Positions 51,501-59,924 of a stretch of DNA of 64,000 nucleotides are shown piece after piece. Source of the DNA: Bacteroidota bacterium (lineage in GTDB: Bacteria > Bacteroidota > Bacteroidia > NS11-12g > UBA9320); the NCBI GenBank assembly GCA_024679565.1, contig JAIBDD010000011.1, positions 23,739 through 87,738 on the forward strand. The letters are read 5' to 3'. A program made the translations under genes and the position numbers. The notes beneath the pieces are model-generated. The model was not told the origin of the DNA and searched no databases. It saw only the letters and a list, made by a program, of their open reading frames with translations. Every line of letters starts with the position of its first letter. Position 1 is the first letter of the stretch.

Positions 51501-54500
51501 TGTTTGCGCGTACAACACCAACCAACGAAGACTTCGCTTCTGGGGGGTATTCCATTGCATTCGACAAACAAAATAGCAATCAGATTCAAACAGAATGGAA
51601 TAATAGTCGATTAAACACAACTTCGGCCAATATAAACTTAGACAATGGCGCTTGGCGCAAGGTCAAGATTGTATACAACAATCAACGGTTTGAAATATAT
51701 ATTGACAACAAATTGTATGTTACCTATACAGATGCCGGGTCAAGAACACAAGCAGGTTTCAAATTTGGGGTAGGGGCTAGAAGCTATTACTATAACGAAT
51801 ACAGGGTGAGAAACTTCCATGTGTCGAAGAATAACCCCGAATTGGTGGTAGTTACACCGGTCAACGAAAGAACGTATACCTACAACTGGAGTGATGCCAA
51901 TAGAGACTCAACGCGCTACATATCTCCTGTCAAATCCGTGAGATTGAGGGTAGTTGACAAGTTCGGTTGTGTGAGTAATTACGACTCCATATCGGTAAAC
52001 AAGCATCCTACCAAAGACAGTTTGTTTACTTCAATTGAAAACATTTGTTCGCTGTTAGATTCATTTCAGTTAACCAAGCCAGATTCGTTAGGCTATTACT
52101 TTGGGCATAACGGTGTAGATAGCAGTGGTCTTGTTTTAGTTGACTCCACAAGCTTTGGTAGCAATAGCGTTTACTTTTCGTTGCTTGATACAAACGGTTG
52201 TTTGGTGCTCGATACCGGGTATTTTATAGTAGATTCAATACCGGTTCTTATTTTTAATCCGGTGGATACGCTGTGCCGAAATGATACGGCTATACGGATA
52301 ACGCTTAATCATACTGATGGCTATTTCTATGGTGGGAGCTTTATTGATTCCGCTGGATGGTTTTCACCAGGTTTAAGTTCTCAGAGCGTAAACAAAGTGT
52401 ACTACCGAACCAATTCCACAGACTGTCAAGCGATTGACTCCCTCGAAGTGTTTGTGGACTCACTTCCAAACGCAACAATAGATGCTGCCGGACCATTCTG
52501 TGAAAATGGAGGGGTCCAATCACTTTCAACACAAAATTCAGGAGGTGTTTTTGGAGTGACTTCTTACCTTGATTCCATAGGGAATTTTGATCCCGGAATT
52601 GCAATGCCAGGCAGTCACGTGGTTGTGCATAGTTTGACCGACGGTAATGGATGTGCTGCATCAGATTCCATATATATTACGGTTGACTCTATACCCGGCG
52701 CAGGGATTATTCCAGCTGGGCCATTCTGCGCAAATGCATCCATACAAACGATAACACCAAGTAATGCTGGCGGACGGTTTACCTCAATGGCTTACATTGA
52801 TACAGCGGGGCAATTTAACCCAAGTATAGCTGGCGCAGGAAGTCATGTTATTTATTATACCATTACAGATGGAAATGGTTGCTCCAACACGGATTCGTCA
52901 ACTATTGTGATAGATTCCTTGCCCGATGCATCTTTCAATACAAATCCACCGTATTGTGAAAATGGAGCTATCGATACGTTGAAGGCTTCAGTTAACGCTG
53001 GTGGGAAATTTTATGGCGGCGCATATATGGATTCGGCCGGAGGGTTTGACCCATTTGTGGCTAAAAAAGGCAGCCACCCTGTGTTCTATACCTATACCGA
53101 TGGCAACGGATGTACCTCTGTTGACAGCACAGTTATTCGGGTAGATACCATAACCCCAATAACAATTAATACAGCCACACCATATTGCCTTGGCGATACC
53201 ATTCAACTGGCTACGGCAACACCAAATTCAGGAGGATTTTTTAGCGGTGGAACCTTTATAGATTCAATCGGAAACATTGACCCCACAGTGGCCGGGTATG
53301 GCAACCACAATGTTTATTTTACACAAACCAATGGGTTGAATTGTACGACGTATGCGTCTACCGTAATATTTGTAGACAGCTTGCCAGACGCTTCAATCAA
53401 TGCGGTGACACCGCGATGTGAGAATGGTGGTGTCTTTACCATTTCCACCGTTAGTGGAGGAGGTAAGTTTACGTCTACTTCCTACCTTGATACAGCTGGA
53501 CGATTTGACCCGAGTGTATCATTAGCGGGATCTTATACTGTGTTCTACACCGTCATTAATTCTAACGGATGTTCAAGTACAGATTCAATGATAGTTGTTA
53601 TCGACTCTATTCCTAACGCTGGTATAAACGCTGCAGGGCCATTCTGTGAAAATGCAGGTATTCAAAACATTTCAACTATACATACAGGTGGTCGATTTAG
53701 CCCAACCAGTTATCTAGATACAATAGGACGATTTGATCCAAGTGTGGCCAAAGCGGGCAGCTATGTAATTTATTATTCACTGTCAGACGGCAACGGTTGT
53801 AGTAGTTCGGATTCGACTAAAGTTGTGGTTGATTCTATCCCAAGTGCAGCAATAAATGGGGCTGGACCGTTTTGTGAAAACGCCAGTATACAAACGCTTA
53901 CTGCTATTAATGCGGGAGGTCGATTTAGCCCAACCAGTTATTTAGATACAGCAGGGCAATTTGATCCGAGTGCAGCTAAGAGCGGAAGCCATAAGGTTTA
54001 TTATTCGTATACCGATGGTAGCGGGTGTTCCAATACGGATTCTATAACCCTAGTGGTCGATACGATACCAGATGCATCAATAAATGCTGCAGGGCCGTTT
54101 TGTGAAAACGGAGGAATACAAACGATTACACCGCTTAATGCAGGAGGTCGGTTTAGTCCTACAAGTTATTTGGATACAACAGGGCGATTTGATCCTAGTT
54201 TGGCTAAAAGAGGTAGTCACAACATATATTACACGTTCACAGATGGAAACAACTGTGTGGCGCATGATTCTGCGACTGTTGTGGTTGATTCTATCCCAGA
54301 TGCATCTATCTCTGCTGCCGGCCCATATTGTGAAAATGGGGCAGTAGATACCCTTAAGGCCGCCATTAATGTTGGTGGGCGTTTCTTTGGTGGAGCGTAT
54401 ATAGATACAATGGGTGTGTTTAATCCGTTTGATGCAAAAAAAGGAAATCACTTGGTGTATTATTCATTCACCGATAGTAATGGCTGTAAAGGAGTTGACA

Positions 54501-57500
54501 GCGTTTATATACAAGTCGATTCAATTACACCTGTTACGATTAACACGAACACGCCATACTGTGCAAACGATACAATCGACCAAATTACGTCAACACCGAA
54601 TGCTGGTGGATTTTATTCGGGAGGAGCATTTATCGACTCATCCGGAAATTTTGATCCAAGCATTGCAGGTGCAGGTTTTCATAACATCTTTTTTACTCAA
54701 ATTAATGGATTGAATTGTTACACCTATGCCTCAACTGTAGTGCAAGTGGATAGCATCCCTGATGCGTCGATAAACGCGGTTACCCCACAGTGTGAAAATG
54801 CGGCGATATTCACAGTTACACCTGTAAATTCAGGAGGGCGATTTACGCCAACGGCGTATTTAGATACCGCAGGACGATTCGATCCAAGAATCGCTAAAGC
54901 TGGGACACATGATGCCATTTATGTGTTGGAAGACAGTAAAGGGTGTAAAGGGCGCGACACCATTACGGTTATAATAGACTCTATACCTAATGCTGCAATT
55001 GCTCAGGCAGGACCGTTTTGTGAAAATGCGGGAATCAAAACGCTAGCAGCTCGTTACAATGCAGGAGGAAAATTTGGGCCGCTTCCTTATATGGATTCGG
55101 CTGGTAATTTTAATCCTTTGATTGCAGCCGCTGGTACCCATAAAATATATTACACGTTTACCGATGGTAAAGGTTGTATAGGGAATGATTCATCAACAGT
55201 GGTAGTCGATACATTGCCTGCTGCGACAATAAATCCAGCTGGACCTTTCTGCCAGAACGCAGGTGTGCAAGTCCTTAATCCTGTTACTGCTGGAGGGAAG
55301 TTTACAGCTACAGGATATTTGGATACCTCTGGTAGTTTTGATCCAATGTTAGCGGGTGTTGGTGTGTTTAAAATATACTATACGTTAGATGATGGTGCGG
55401 GATGTACCAATACAGATAGTCTTAATATTGTGGTGGATTCAATTCCAGATGCATCAATCAATGCAACATTGCCGCAATGTGAAAATGGGGGCGTATTTAC
55501 AATAACGACTTTAAATTCAGGTGGACGTTTTACGCCAACTGCCTATCTTGACACAACAGGTCAATTTAACCCTTCGATAGCCACGTCGGGTAGCCACAAA
55601 GTGTATTATACTATCGTCGATGACAATGGTTGTTTCAATACTGATTCTAGTGTAGTGGTTATAGATACCATTCCAGATGCAAGCATTAACGCAGCAACAC
55701 CACATTGTGAGAATGGAGGGCTGTTTATCGTAACGGCTAAAAATATTGGTGGGCGATTTACACCAACGGCCTATCTCGATACGGCAGGTCAATTCAATCC
55801 AGCAATAGCGATGCGCGGCATTCACAAAATCTTTTATTCTTATGTCGATGGCAATGGCTGCTCCAATACTGATTCTACGTTGGTTGTCATTGATTCAATC
55901 CCTGATGCTGGCATAAATCCCGAAACGCCAAAGTGCGAAAACGGAGGTGTGTTTACAGTTACAACGGTTAACAATGGAGGTAGGTTTACGCCAACAACCT
56001 TTATAGATACCGCAGGACGATTTGATCCTGCAATAGCGATGAGTGGAAGTCAGACAATCTATTACTCATTTACGGATGGGAAGGGCTGTTCGAATACCGA
56101 TTCCATTACTGTGGTGATAGATACCATTCCAGACGCTTCTATATTGCCAGCTGGGCCGTTTTGTGCCAATGCTGGAATACAAAACATCACACCATTAAAC
56201 AATGCTGGAGGAAGTTTTAGTTCAACAAGTTACCTGACTACTGCAGGAGCATTTAACCCTCAAGTAGCAACCGTTGGGTCACATAAAATATTTTATACGT
56301 TTACAGATGGTAATGGCTGTTCAAATACGGATTCTTCGAGCATAACAGTTGATTCCATCCCGGATGCCAGTATCAATGTATCGATTCCACAATGTGAGAA
56401 TGCTTCCGTCTTTACAATTTCTGCGGCTATAAATGCTGGTGGAAGATTTACACCAACGGCTTATTTAGATACCGCAGGGCGATTTGATCCAAGGGTTGCT
56501 CAGGCAGGTATCCACAAAGTATATTACTCATTTATAGATGGTAATGGTTGTGCGAATACGGATTCAACTAACATAACAATCAATGCCATTTCGGATGCTG
56601 GATTGCCGGCAATAGGGCCATTGTGTATCAATGCCGTTCCCACTCAGATTAACCCAACTACCGCTGGAGGAAGTTTTTCGGGTGGAACCTACATCAACTC
56701 AACAGGCCTATTTGATCCTGGTCTTGCCATAATAGGTCAAAACAAGGTGGTGTATAGTATCACGAATGCAGCGGGCTGTATATCCTCAGACTCCATAGAA
56801 GTTCAAGTGTTAGCCATTCCGACCAATACCATTTTACTCAATCCGCATGAAGGTTGCGAACCGCTAGGTGTATTTGTTTCTAGCGAGCGCGCTGGAGGTG
56901 AAGATAGCGTGGTTTGGTTTGTAAATGGTGAACGAATAACCGACAAATACAATTTCTTTGGAACGTATGACCGCGGGACGTATCAAGTACGGTTTAATGT
57001 GTATGGTTTAAACGGATGTAACATACAGCTAGACACGTCTTTCGCAGTGTTCCCAAAACCAGTCGCAGATTTTACATATGCGCCAACAGAGATTTATATT
57101 TCAGATCCCGATGTGCAGTTTACAGACAGATCGACGGCCAATGTGGTGGCGTGGAACTGGGATTTTGGTGATGCACAGACCAGTGGTGACGAAAACCCGA
57201 ATCACCTGTATGCTGACGCAGGAGAATATCTGGTAAAACTGTTCGTGACAAGTGATCAGGGATGTTTAGATACTGCAGAGCAAACGCTTATTATTAAAGA
57301 TGAGATTCTATTGTTTATACCCAATGCAATAAGTCCAAACAATGATGGCATCAATGATGTTTTTAGAGTGGTAGGTTTGGGGTATACCCACATCGACATT
57401 ACCATTTATAACCGTTGGGGTGAACAGATTTATACATCTGATGATTTTACAGAATGGGATGCAACGTATAAAGGAGAAAAAGTGCAAATGGGCGCTTACG

Positions 57501-57574
57501 TATATATCATGAACATTGTCGACAATCGCGGTCGTAAATATCATGAGTACGGAGAAATACAGGTTGTACGTTGA
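45530..57574 (+). CDS. Giant (4014 aa) modular secreted repeat protein with CHU_C T9SS domain
   Basis: A signal peptide ends near GIAQ (about residue 28). Residues about 35-1560 hold about nine degenerate beta-sandwich modules resembling pre-peptidase C-terminal (PPC) domains, each with an aromatic start (KSIWYRFYI, SAWFVFK, RNVWYSFVV, SSWFVVD) and a C-x-x-PG-x-Y-type end. A PKD domain follows (about 1567-1650, RYFWDFGYNG), then a galactose-binding-like segment (from NPSFEEN, about 1715). A concanavalin/laminin-G-like segment lies at about 1924-2104. Residues about 2313-3763 are 19 tandem repeats of about 76 aa. A last PKD (WNWDFGDAQ, about 3843-3924) precedes the CHU_C tail (AISPNNDGINDVF, IYNRWGEQIYT). 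No catalytic site was seen; a very long surface adhesin is most likely. It is monocistronic in appearance. Confidence 0.93.
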   Translation: MSRFATLRRRISLIVFCVTFGYFSGIAQTPPNDSCQSVIDIPLGSGGFTIGTFQSDSINIDSASIQVGEFFHSSLISSGNDKKSIWYRFYIPARRGVNIELKQNANAIATKDVGFTTYLSNQCMPSSTDATNAKLTTLNQFGSSFHPCMDPGWYLVQVSAKARAMGKVYIEVTTNFPHQYPAVVNAEYDDQDSAHNFGDQVVGKLGSQTGYIDYELGCYTINDSSELFTDIGSNYLAYNQSAWFVFKANQDHDNTQFKWRHVSGCATNDTMAYRLFKGDCRGGGSLTLLDSSFSDWSTANTCYTNCSEIVRDYTCLFDSGEVYSVQLLYHKDNIKNMRFTVADQTSAFDSSNNKPTAGSARDVGIISGNNTLNVGFGCGSYIKDNTCGTANADPITVGSFTYNMSQWLDFELDEQSRLSMQFTYGSNNNYKRYQYLAFRLFKDTITSSCGDIDTSSILIAKSGNGTYFLDCLEPGKYSMQLLGTDSVRDYSSWPCSGSMHLGGDYRLFLNQSELPVANRFALTNTGEGDSINNLNDLPNSTTIAGQLDTVSCNDAIRPVEVCDTIHRKAMYRTFKIGDADNDGTADSGLLFMYSWQSGYRGYPYYDYNSWHRLYKGNSISLRASQSVSSYPDTLQGLSALHNCLAQSSSSASACIEPGEYTLVSFFDDDVIGYTERPRFQFYSANQKFDTYAKAEFLDSITGYGTSTGALDSFNCQTNPDTIDGITCGRRNAYHVFYLDSQMVTTIDIGYYAYYYGQCRYSLFTGDIRNGKSGLKLYQDGLDWSCTGYSRTTSDCKPLEPGWYTVVVSNDRDISYDSSNRVTSGDHRGLFTYPHRVVVTTRASSIVAPKFYRPSKAAFIDSLVNNNQALSYDSNYSSIAGTHLNLAKFQFPMEILECDLDTPLNHHPKATLCDTNTTDIVYYTFTLAKDAFVRIWGNVSGGTWDMKLFDFDVRKDSAKLGTATPAQDCNYSANHLEFCNLQSGTYSIVYYCKRTSGTRATVNPVMHIDSVAYSRFDNAFNAYDFGKIPGDGKFYDGKVGDVHPSDTVLPASHDMITCRTGAQREDPTGMSCYNHVSPYVYSKDTNAGLYLYDSAYYRYTDNTAYFPWNYPARRNVWYSFVVEGRGNVTIDLKGNVSSLLYPQINSMRFSIYESDEDGTLSFANLKSSGKVDSTYNDGLTFVDKDYYYCYYGSDLSATFQISSCEKSQARRYYVLVETSNYYNNNALPNVNHNVWLEIKYDSLYIPDTEFDFYSSANDINAKYGSSTVFAPETLYQGDSTYFAGSTLDSTDYTRTYPYASCSDPATTGTVWYKIDVDSTGYLFYNYVYSYLSGSTVLKNKGYDANRIRVYRSLVAGDSLAGLDYVPRISGSNKYYALMDNSYASYICVNPGTYYIQINRCNQHACSDYIYPQIVFDYHTGDFCETAVPLQLDTIAQTSSKLLVNCHTIGTDFGEDGSDMGCLFGPKDYKSSWFVVDYTDTTKVDLEFKLAEYTDATAGEIRYRTFYGNCKSLTSGPCNNNALTTFTLDCIRKGTYYVQVVTPADAKGEVELLAEAKENTDTTCNPVDIFQPNAAFYYNTGCPENVINFVNTSSRGDSIRYFWDFGYNGLTDTVINPTIVYPPSNQEQQFTVKLVVEQIAHSSKDSITIVIDVPFAPSVEVLNNDTNLCLGDSVTLTGTISHGDGVWSTGDSTSSITVKTTGMYFFEIQDKPQVLLNPSFEENVTTLGWTSNSGTWTRTGSYSPRDSTYAGFGSHTAASATGILEIYQDIDVSADSIEIDSGVAKTSFTGYIIGHNSYEDEGQVIVRYLDASNNLLGIYQSGLKNYGASWAYLEHSRTTPKNTRKIRVIVQTNKVNTTTKTSYAFFDHFALKMRSACEYKDSVYVQINPYPTIDLPSDTIICPSDSLLVIPTITYDNPYVVQDSMNKVLSGELKNAATHTASDGYVSLTSNTVNAENGQIEWEDSTLSIRDSFTVCFDYYASGKNYYALYFYMFARTTPTNEDFASGGYSIAFDKQNSNQIQTEWNNSRLNTTSANINLDNGAWRKVKIVYNNQRFEIYIDNKLYVTYTDAGSRTQAGFKFGVGARSYYYNEYRVRNFHVSKNNPELVVVTPVNERTYTYNWSDANRDSTRYISPVKSVRLRVVDKFGCVSNYDSISVNKHPTKDSLFTSIENICSLLDSFQLTKPDSLGYYFGHNGVDSSGLVLVDSTSFGSNSVYFSLLDTNGCLVLDTGYFIVDSIPVLIFNPVDTLCRNDTAIRITLNHTDGYFYGGSFIDSAGWFSPGLSSQSVNKVYYRTNSTDCQAIDSLEVFVDSLPNATIDAAGPFCENGGVQSLSTQNSGGVFGVTSYLDSIGNFDPGIAMPGSHVVVHSLTDGNGCAASDSIYITVDSIPGAGIIPAGPFCANASIQTITPSNAGGRFTSMAYIDTAGQFNPSIAGAGSHVIYYTITDGNGCSNTDSSTIVIDSLPDASFNTNPPYCENGAIDTLKASVNAGGKFYGGAYMDSAGGFDPFVAKKGSHPVFYTYTDGNGCTSVDSTVIRVDTITPITINTATPYCLGDTIQLATATPNSGGFFSGGTFIDSIGNIDPTVAGYGNHNVYFTQTNGLNCTTYASTVIFVDSLPDASINAVTPRCENGGVFTISTVSGGGKFTSTSYLDTAGRFDPSVSLAGSYTVFYTVINSNGCSSTDSMIVVIDSIPNAGINAAGPFCENAGIQNISTIHTGGRFSPTSYLDTIGRFDPSVAKAGSYVIYYSLSDGNGCSSSDSTKVVVDSIPSAAINGAGPFCENASIQTLTAINAGGRFSPTSYLDTAGQFDPSAAKSGSHKVYYSYTDGSGCSNTDSITLVVDTIPDASINAAGPFCENGGIQTITPLNAGGRFSPTSYLDTTGRFDPSLAKRGSHNIYYTFTDGNNCVAHDSATVVVDSIPDASISAAGPYCENGAVDTLKAAINVGGRFFGGAYIDTMGVFNPFDAKKGNHLVYYSFTDSNGCKGVDSVYIQVDSITPVTINTNTPYCANDTIDQITSTPNAGGFYSGGAFIDSSGNFDPSIAGAGFHNIFFTQINGLNCYTYASTVVQVDSIPDASINAVTPQCENAAIFTVTPVNSGGRFTPTAYLDTAGRFDPRIAKAGTHDAIYVLEDSKGCKGRDTITVIIDSIPNAAIAQAGPFCENAGIKTLAARYNAGGKFGPLPYMDSAGNFNPLIAAAGTHKIYYTFTDGKGCIGNDSSTVVVDTLPAATINPAGPFCQNAGVQVLNPVTAGGKFTATGYLDTSGSFDPMLAGVGVFKIYYTLDDGAGCTNTDSLNIVVDSIPDASINATLPQCENGGVFTITTLNSGGRFTPTAYLDTTGQFNPSIATSGSHKVYYTIVDDNGCFNTDSSVVVIDTIPDASINAATPHCENGGLFIVTAKNIGGRFTPTAYLDTAGQFNPAIAMRGIHKIFYSYVDGNGCSNTDSTLVVIDSIPDAGINPETPKCENGGVFTVTTVNNGGRFTPTTFIDTAGRFDPAIAMSGSQTIYYSFTDGKGCSNTDSITVVIDTIPDASILPAGPFCANAGIQNITPLNNAGGSFSSTSYLTTAGAFNPQVATVGSHKIFYTFTDGNGCSNTDSSSITVDSIPDASINVSIPQCENASVFTISAAINAGGRFTPTAYLDTAGRFDPRVAQAGIHKVYYSFIDGNGCANTDSTNITINAISDAGLPAIGPLCINAVPTQINPTTAGGSFSGGTYINSTGLFDPGLAIIGQNKVVYSITNAAGCISSDSIEVQVLAIPTNTILLNPHEGCEPLGVFVSSERAGGEDSVVWFVNGERITDKYNFFGTYDRGTYQVRFNVYGLNGCNIQLDTSFAVFPKPVADFTYAPTEIYISDPDVQFTDRSTANVVAWNWDFGDAQTSGDENPNHLYADAGEYLVKLFVTSDQGCLDTAEQTLIIKDEILLFIPNAISPNNDGINDVFRVVGLGYTHIDITIYNRWGEQIYTSDDFTEWDATYKGEKVQMGAYVYIMNIVDNRGRKYHEYGEIQVVR
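52466..56818 (+). repeat. Nineteen tandem ~228-bp (76-aa) coding repeats
   Basis: Each unit follows the pattern PDASINAAGPFCENGG, then GGRFSPTSYLDTAGRFDP, HKIYYTFTDGNGCSNTDS and VVVDSI. Two cysteines per unit (CEN and NGC) probably form a disulfide within an Ig-like fold. Two more degenerate units precede the array (from about 52000). Units differ widely at synonymous and many non-synonymous sites, so the array is old rather than freshly expanded. Units 3-5 and 9-11 are unusually alike, pointing to a six-unit block duplication. Confidence 0.92.
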
Positions 57575-57625
57575 TTATGTAAATTCAACATTCGCTACGG
57601 TGTTTGGTAGCACTGTTTACATAAT
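57574..57625. other. Nested inverted repeat between the giant gene and the CIA30 gene
   Basis: A perfect 10-bp outer stem (57574-57583 with 57616-57625) encloses a 5-bp inner stem (GCTAC with GTAGC). It begins within the stop region of the giant gene. There is no U-run, so it is not a standard terminator; mRNA 3'-end protection is possible. Confidence 0.45.
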
Positions 57626-57627
57626 AA

Positions 57628-58167
57628 ATGATTGGAATGAAATATTTTATACTACTAAGCATCATGATTGGCTCGTCAAGTCAACACATTATTTTTGATT
57701 TTTCTAAAAACGCCAACATCAATAAATGGATAATTGTCGATGACGTTGTTATGGGAGGTAAATCATCCGGAACTTTTAAGTTGAGTGACGAAGGCCATGG
57801 TGTGTTTCAAGGGGATGTGTCGTTAGCTAACAATGGGGGATTTTCATCTGTGCGTCACAGGTTTGATAAACTACAAGTCAACAACGCAACCAAGGTGTAT
57901 ATTAGACTAAAAGGCGACGGAAAAAAATACCAGTTTAGAGTGAAATCTAATGTTGGCGACTATTATTCTTATATCACTTCTTTTGTCACCAATGGCAGTT
58001 GGCAAGAGGTTGAATTGGAGTTGAAAGATATGTATCCCTCTTTTAGAGGTAGAAAGCTTAACCTTCCTAATTTTTCTGAAGACTATATAGAAGAAGTCGC
58101 TCTGTTAATTGGAAATAAAAAGAAAGAAAGCTTTAAAGTTGAGATAGATAAAATTGAACTACATTGA
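57628..58167 (+). CDS. CIA30-family (NADH dehydrogenase assembly-like) secreted protein
   Basis: This 179-aa protein has a short hydrophobic N-terminus (signal-like; the Met at residue 4 is an alternative start). The CIA30 beta-sandwich follows: WIIVDDVVMGGKSSGTF, GVFQGDVSLANNGGFSSVR, RLKGDGKKYQFRVKS. In eukaryotes the family helps complex I assembly. Bacterial members are carbohydrate-binding-like and of unknown role. It stands alone 53 bp after the giant gene and opens the accessory region. Confidence 0.87.
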   Translation: MIGMKYFILLSIMIGSSSQHIIFDFSKNANINKWIIVDDVVMGGKSSGTFKLSDEGHGVFQGDVSLANNGGFSSVRHRFDKLQVNNATKVYIRLKGDGKKYQFRVKSNVGDYYSYITSFVTNGSWQEVELELKDMYPSFRGRKLNLPNFSEDYIEEVALLIGNKKKESFKVEIDKIELH

Positions 58168-58231
58168 AGTGGGAAAGTGAGTTAGTTGGTTATACTTTGC
58201 CAACAGATATTAATTGAAAACAGCATGAATA

Positions 58232-59425
58232 ATGAAAATACTAAAACGGCATATAAGGAAACCTATCTTGTTGGCGTTTACGTCATTGATTTATACAGGT
58301 CTTTTCGCACAAACAAGCGACACAGTAGACATGTATTACTATAAGAATTCCCTTCACAATCACTTGGTAACAGGGAATAGTGAGGCAACCGCCAGTACGA
58401 ATGTGGGCAATTGGATTGCTCGGTTTACCACGACTCCTTCAAATCCGAAGGTAGCCACACTTGGCTCGGTATTTGGTTTTTTCCCTCAATGGAGTGTTCC
58501 GACTAAGGCCAATAATTTCCACACCGAAATTAGTACGCCGCATCTCGAGAAATGGACAGCGTCATGGACAGGGGCTAAGGAAATTGACCTGCTTGGCTTT
58601 GTGCCAGATAATTTTGATGGACAGGCTTTTGACCCCTCAGATACAATAAATATGGGACAGGCGTACGTCACGAAACTGCTCTATTTAATTGATGAGTGGG
58701 AAACAAATGCCCCAAATGCAAACAGAAGATATGTGGTTTACGCAGGTTGGCCAGCGTTAAACCGCTATGGAGCTACAAATGATGATCCAAGTACATTAAC
58801 AGCTACCGCAATCGCGAATTGGCATACCTATGGTCTTGGCGATTATCAAGATTGGATGGAACTTCTGGTAGCACGCGTAAAATCGGCCCGACCGAATCTT
58901 GATATACGGTTGCACAATATCAGTAAGGCTGTATTGATGTGTCACCAAAATACGGTGGTAAAAGACATTCGACCTGAACTCTTATTCGAAGACCTAGCTC
59001 CTCATGGACGATCTACATGGTATTTTTTGGCAGCTGTTGCTGAGTACATAGAAATATACGGAGAGAAACCACCTGCCAACTTTGAATTTAAGTCTGAATG
59101 GGGTGTCGACTCTGCTGTAACCTCAAATTATCAATCTATTGTTGATTATATATGGATGGTTATTAAGGGAAGTGTGTCGATAGAACCTGGTACCGCTTTT
59201 GGCCAAAACCAGTTGTTACTCTTTCCTAATCCGGCCATATCTACAGTTGAAATACAGACCAATCTTGTGGAGTTTACTATTATCGTTTCGGATGCGATGG
59301 GACGGTCTGTTATCAATCAAAAGAACAACATAATAGTTGATACGCACAGCTTGACTAGCGGCACCTATTATGTGGAGTTTATAGCCAATAATAGGCGTCT
59401 ACATGGCGTCTTGTTGGTTGAATAA
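58232..59425 (+). CDS. T9SS-secreted SGNH-hydrolase-like protein
   Basis: A signal peptide ends near LFAQ (about residue 26) and a type-A Por tail sits at the C-terminus (LLLFPNPAISTVEIQ, then LTSGTYYVEF, ending LLVE). The middle has a block near the N-terminus (YYKNSLHNHLV) that may correspond to the SGNH block I (GNSL). A late APHGRSTWYFLAAVAEYI resembles the Asp-x-x-His block V of DUF4886/SGNH esterases. The usual Gly before Asn-Ser is Lys here, so activity is uncertain. It is an isolated gene and the family call is tentative. Confidence 0.6.
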   Translation: MKILKRHIRKPILLAFTSLIYTGLFAQTSDTVDMYYYKNSLHNHLVTGNSEATASTNVGNWIARFTTTPSNPKVATLGSVFGFFPQWSVPTKANNFHTEISTPHLEKWTASWTGAKEIDLLGFVPDNFDGQAFDPSDTINMGQAYVTKLLYLIDEWETNAPNANRRYVVYAGWPALNRYGATNDDPSTLTATAIANWHTYGLGDYQDWMELLVARVKSARPNLDIRLHNISKAVLMCHQNTVVKDIRPELLFEDLAPHGRSTWYFLAAVAEYIEIYGEKPPANFEFKSEWGVDSAVTSNYQSIVDYIWMVIKGSVSIEPGTAFGQNQLLLFPNPAISTVEIQTNLVEFTIIVSDAMGRSVINQKNNIIVDTHSLTSGTYYVEFIANNRRLHGVLLVE

Positions 59426-59531
59426 CCAAACGCCTTAGACGGTTACATCTTAATTAGACATCTGTGGAATTACGTGTCTAAATCCGGACAAAACCATTGT
59501 TTTTAGTTATTTGTCGCTATAAACCTTACGG
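59426..59531. other. Intergenic stretch upstream of the AraC remnant
   Basis: No gene or promoter box was recognised. A 7-bp inverted repeat (TTAGACA at 59454-59460 and TGTCTAA at 59475-59481) has a 14-nt loop and no T-run. The missing 5' part of the AraC-type gene is not found here. Confidence 0.4.
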
Positions 59532-59924
59532 TTGTACATAAAAGAAATAGCCAGTATAATTAGTACTGCTAATGGAGCAATTGCCCAAAGGGTCCACCTA
59601 AATGGAAGAAGTTTTTTGAGGAGGTTTAAAAAGGCAACTGCCAACACGCCTTTAGAATACATTCAACGGGTTAAAATAAAAGCCGCAAAAAAGAAACTAG
59701 AGTCTACGGCTAAAACAATTTTAGAGGTTATGTACGACATAGGCTATAACGATGAAAATGCCTTTCGGTCAACTTTTAAAAAATATTCCGGACTGTCACC
59801 AAAACAGTACCAGAGAAAATACAACAAATTGGTGCACGCACTACAGCCAAAATCGTTCAAACGGCAAACAATGAATTTCCTGGAGGAGAGGTTGCAAGGA
59901 GTAAAGAGGCGCGTATCGCCATAA
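59532..59924 (+). pseudogene. AraC/GlxA-type regulator remnant (C-terminal HTH part only)
   Basis: This 130-codon frame encodes most of an AraC-type DNA-binding domain: RVHLNGRSFLRRFKKATANT, PLEYIQRVKIKAAKKKLE, IGYNDENAFRSTFKKYSGLS, PKQYQRKYNK. The closest pattern is the GlxA-type subgroup, which normally has about 200 more residues (a DJ-1/PfpI-like domain) before the HTH. That part is missing, and the first residues (ISTANGAIAQ) look degraded. I therefore treat it as a truncated gene. A small DNA-binding protein could still be made from this frame. Confidence 0.6.

Noticed and set aside
54077..54451. Minus-strand frames within the giant gene
   Set aside because: They recur with the repeat period, as expected for shadows of a repeated coding sequence.
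52466..56818. Interpretation of the regular ~228-bp periodicity as CRISPR or satellite DNA
   Set aside because: The periodicity keeps reading frame, is a multiple of three, and conserved positions are protein positions; the DNA itself differs between units.
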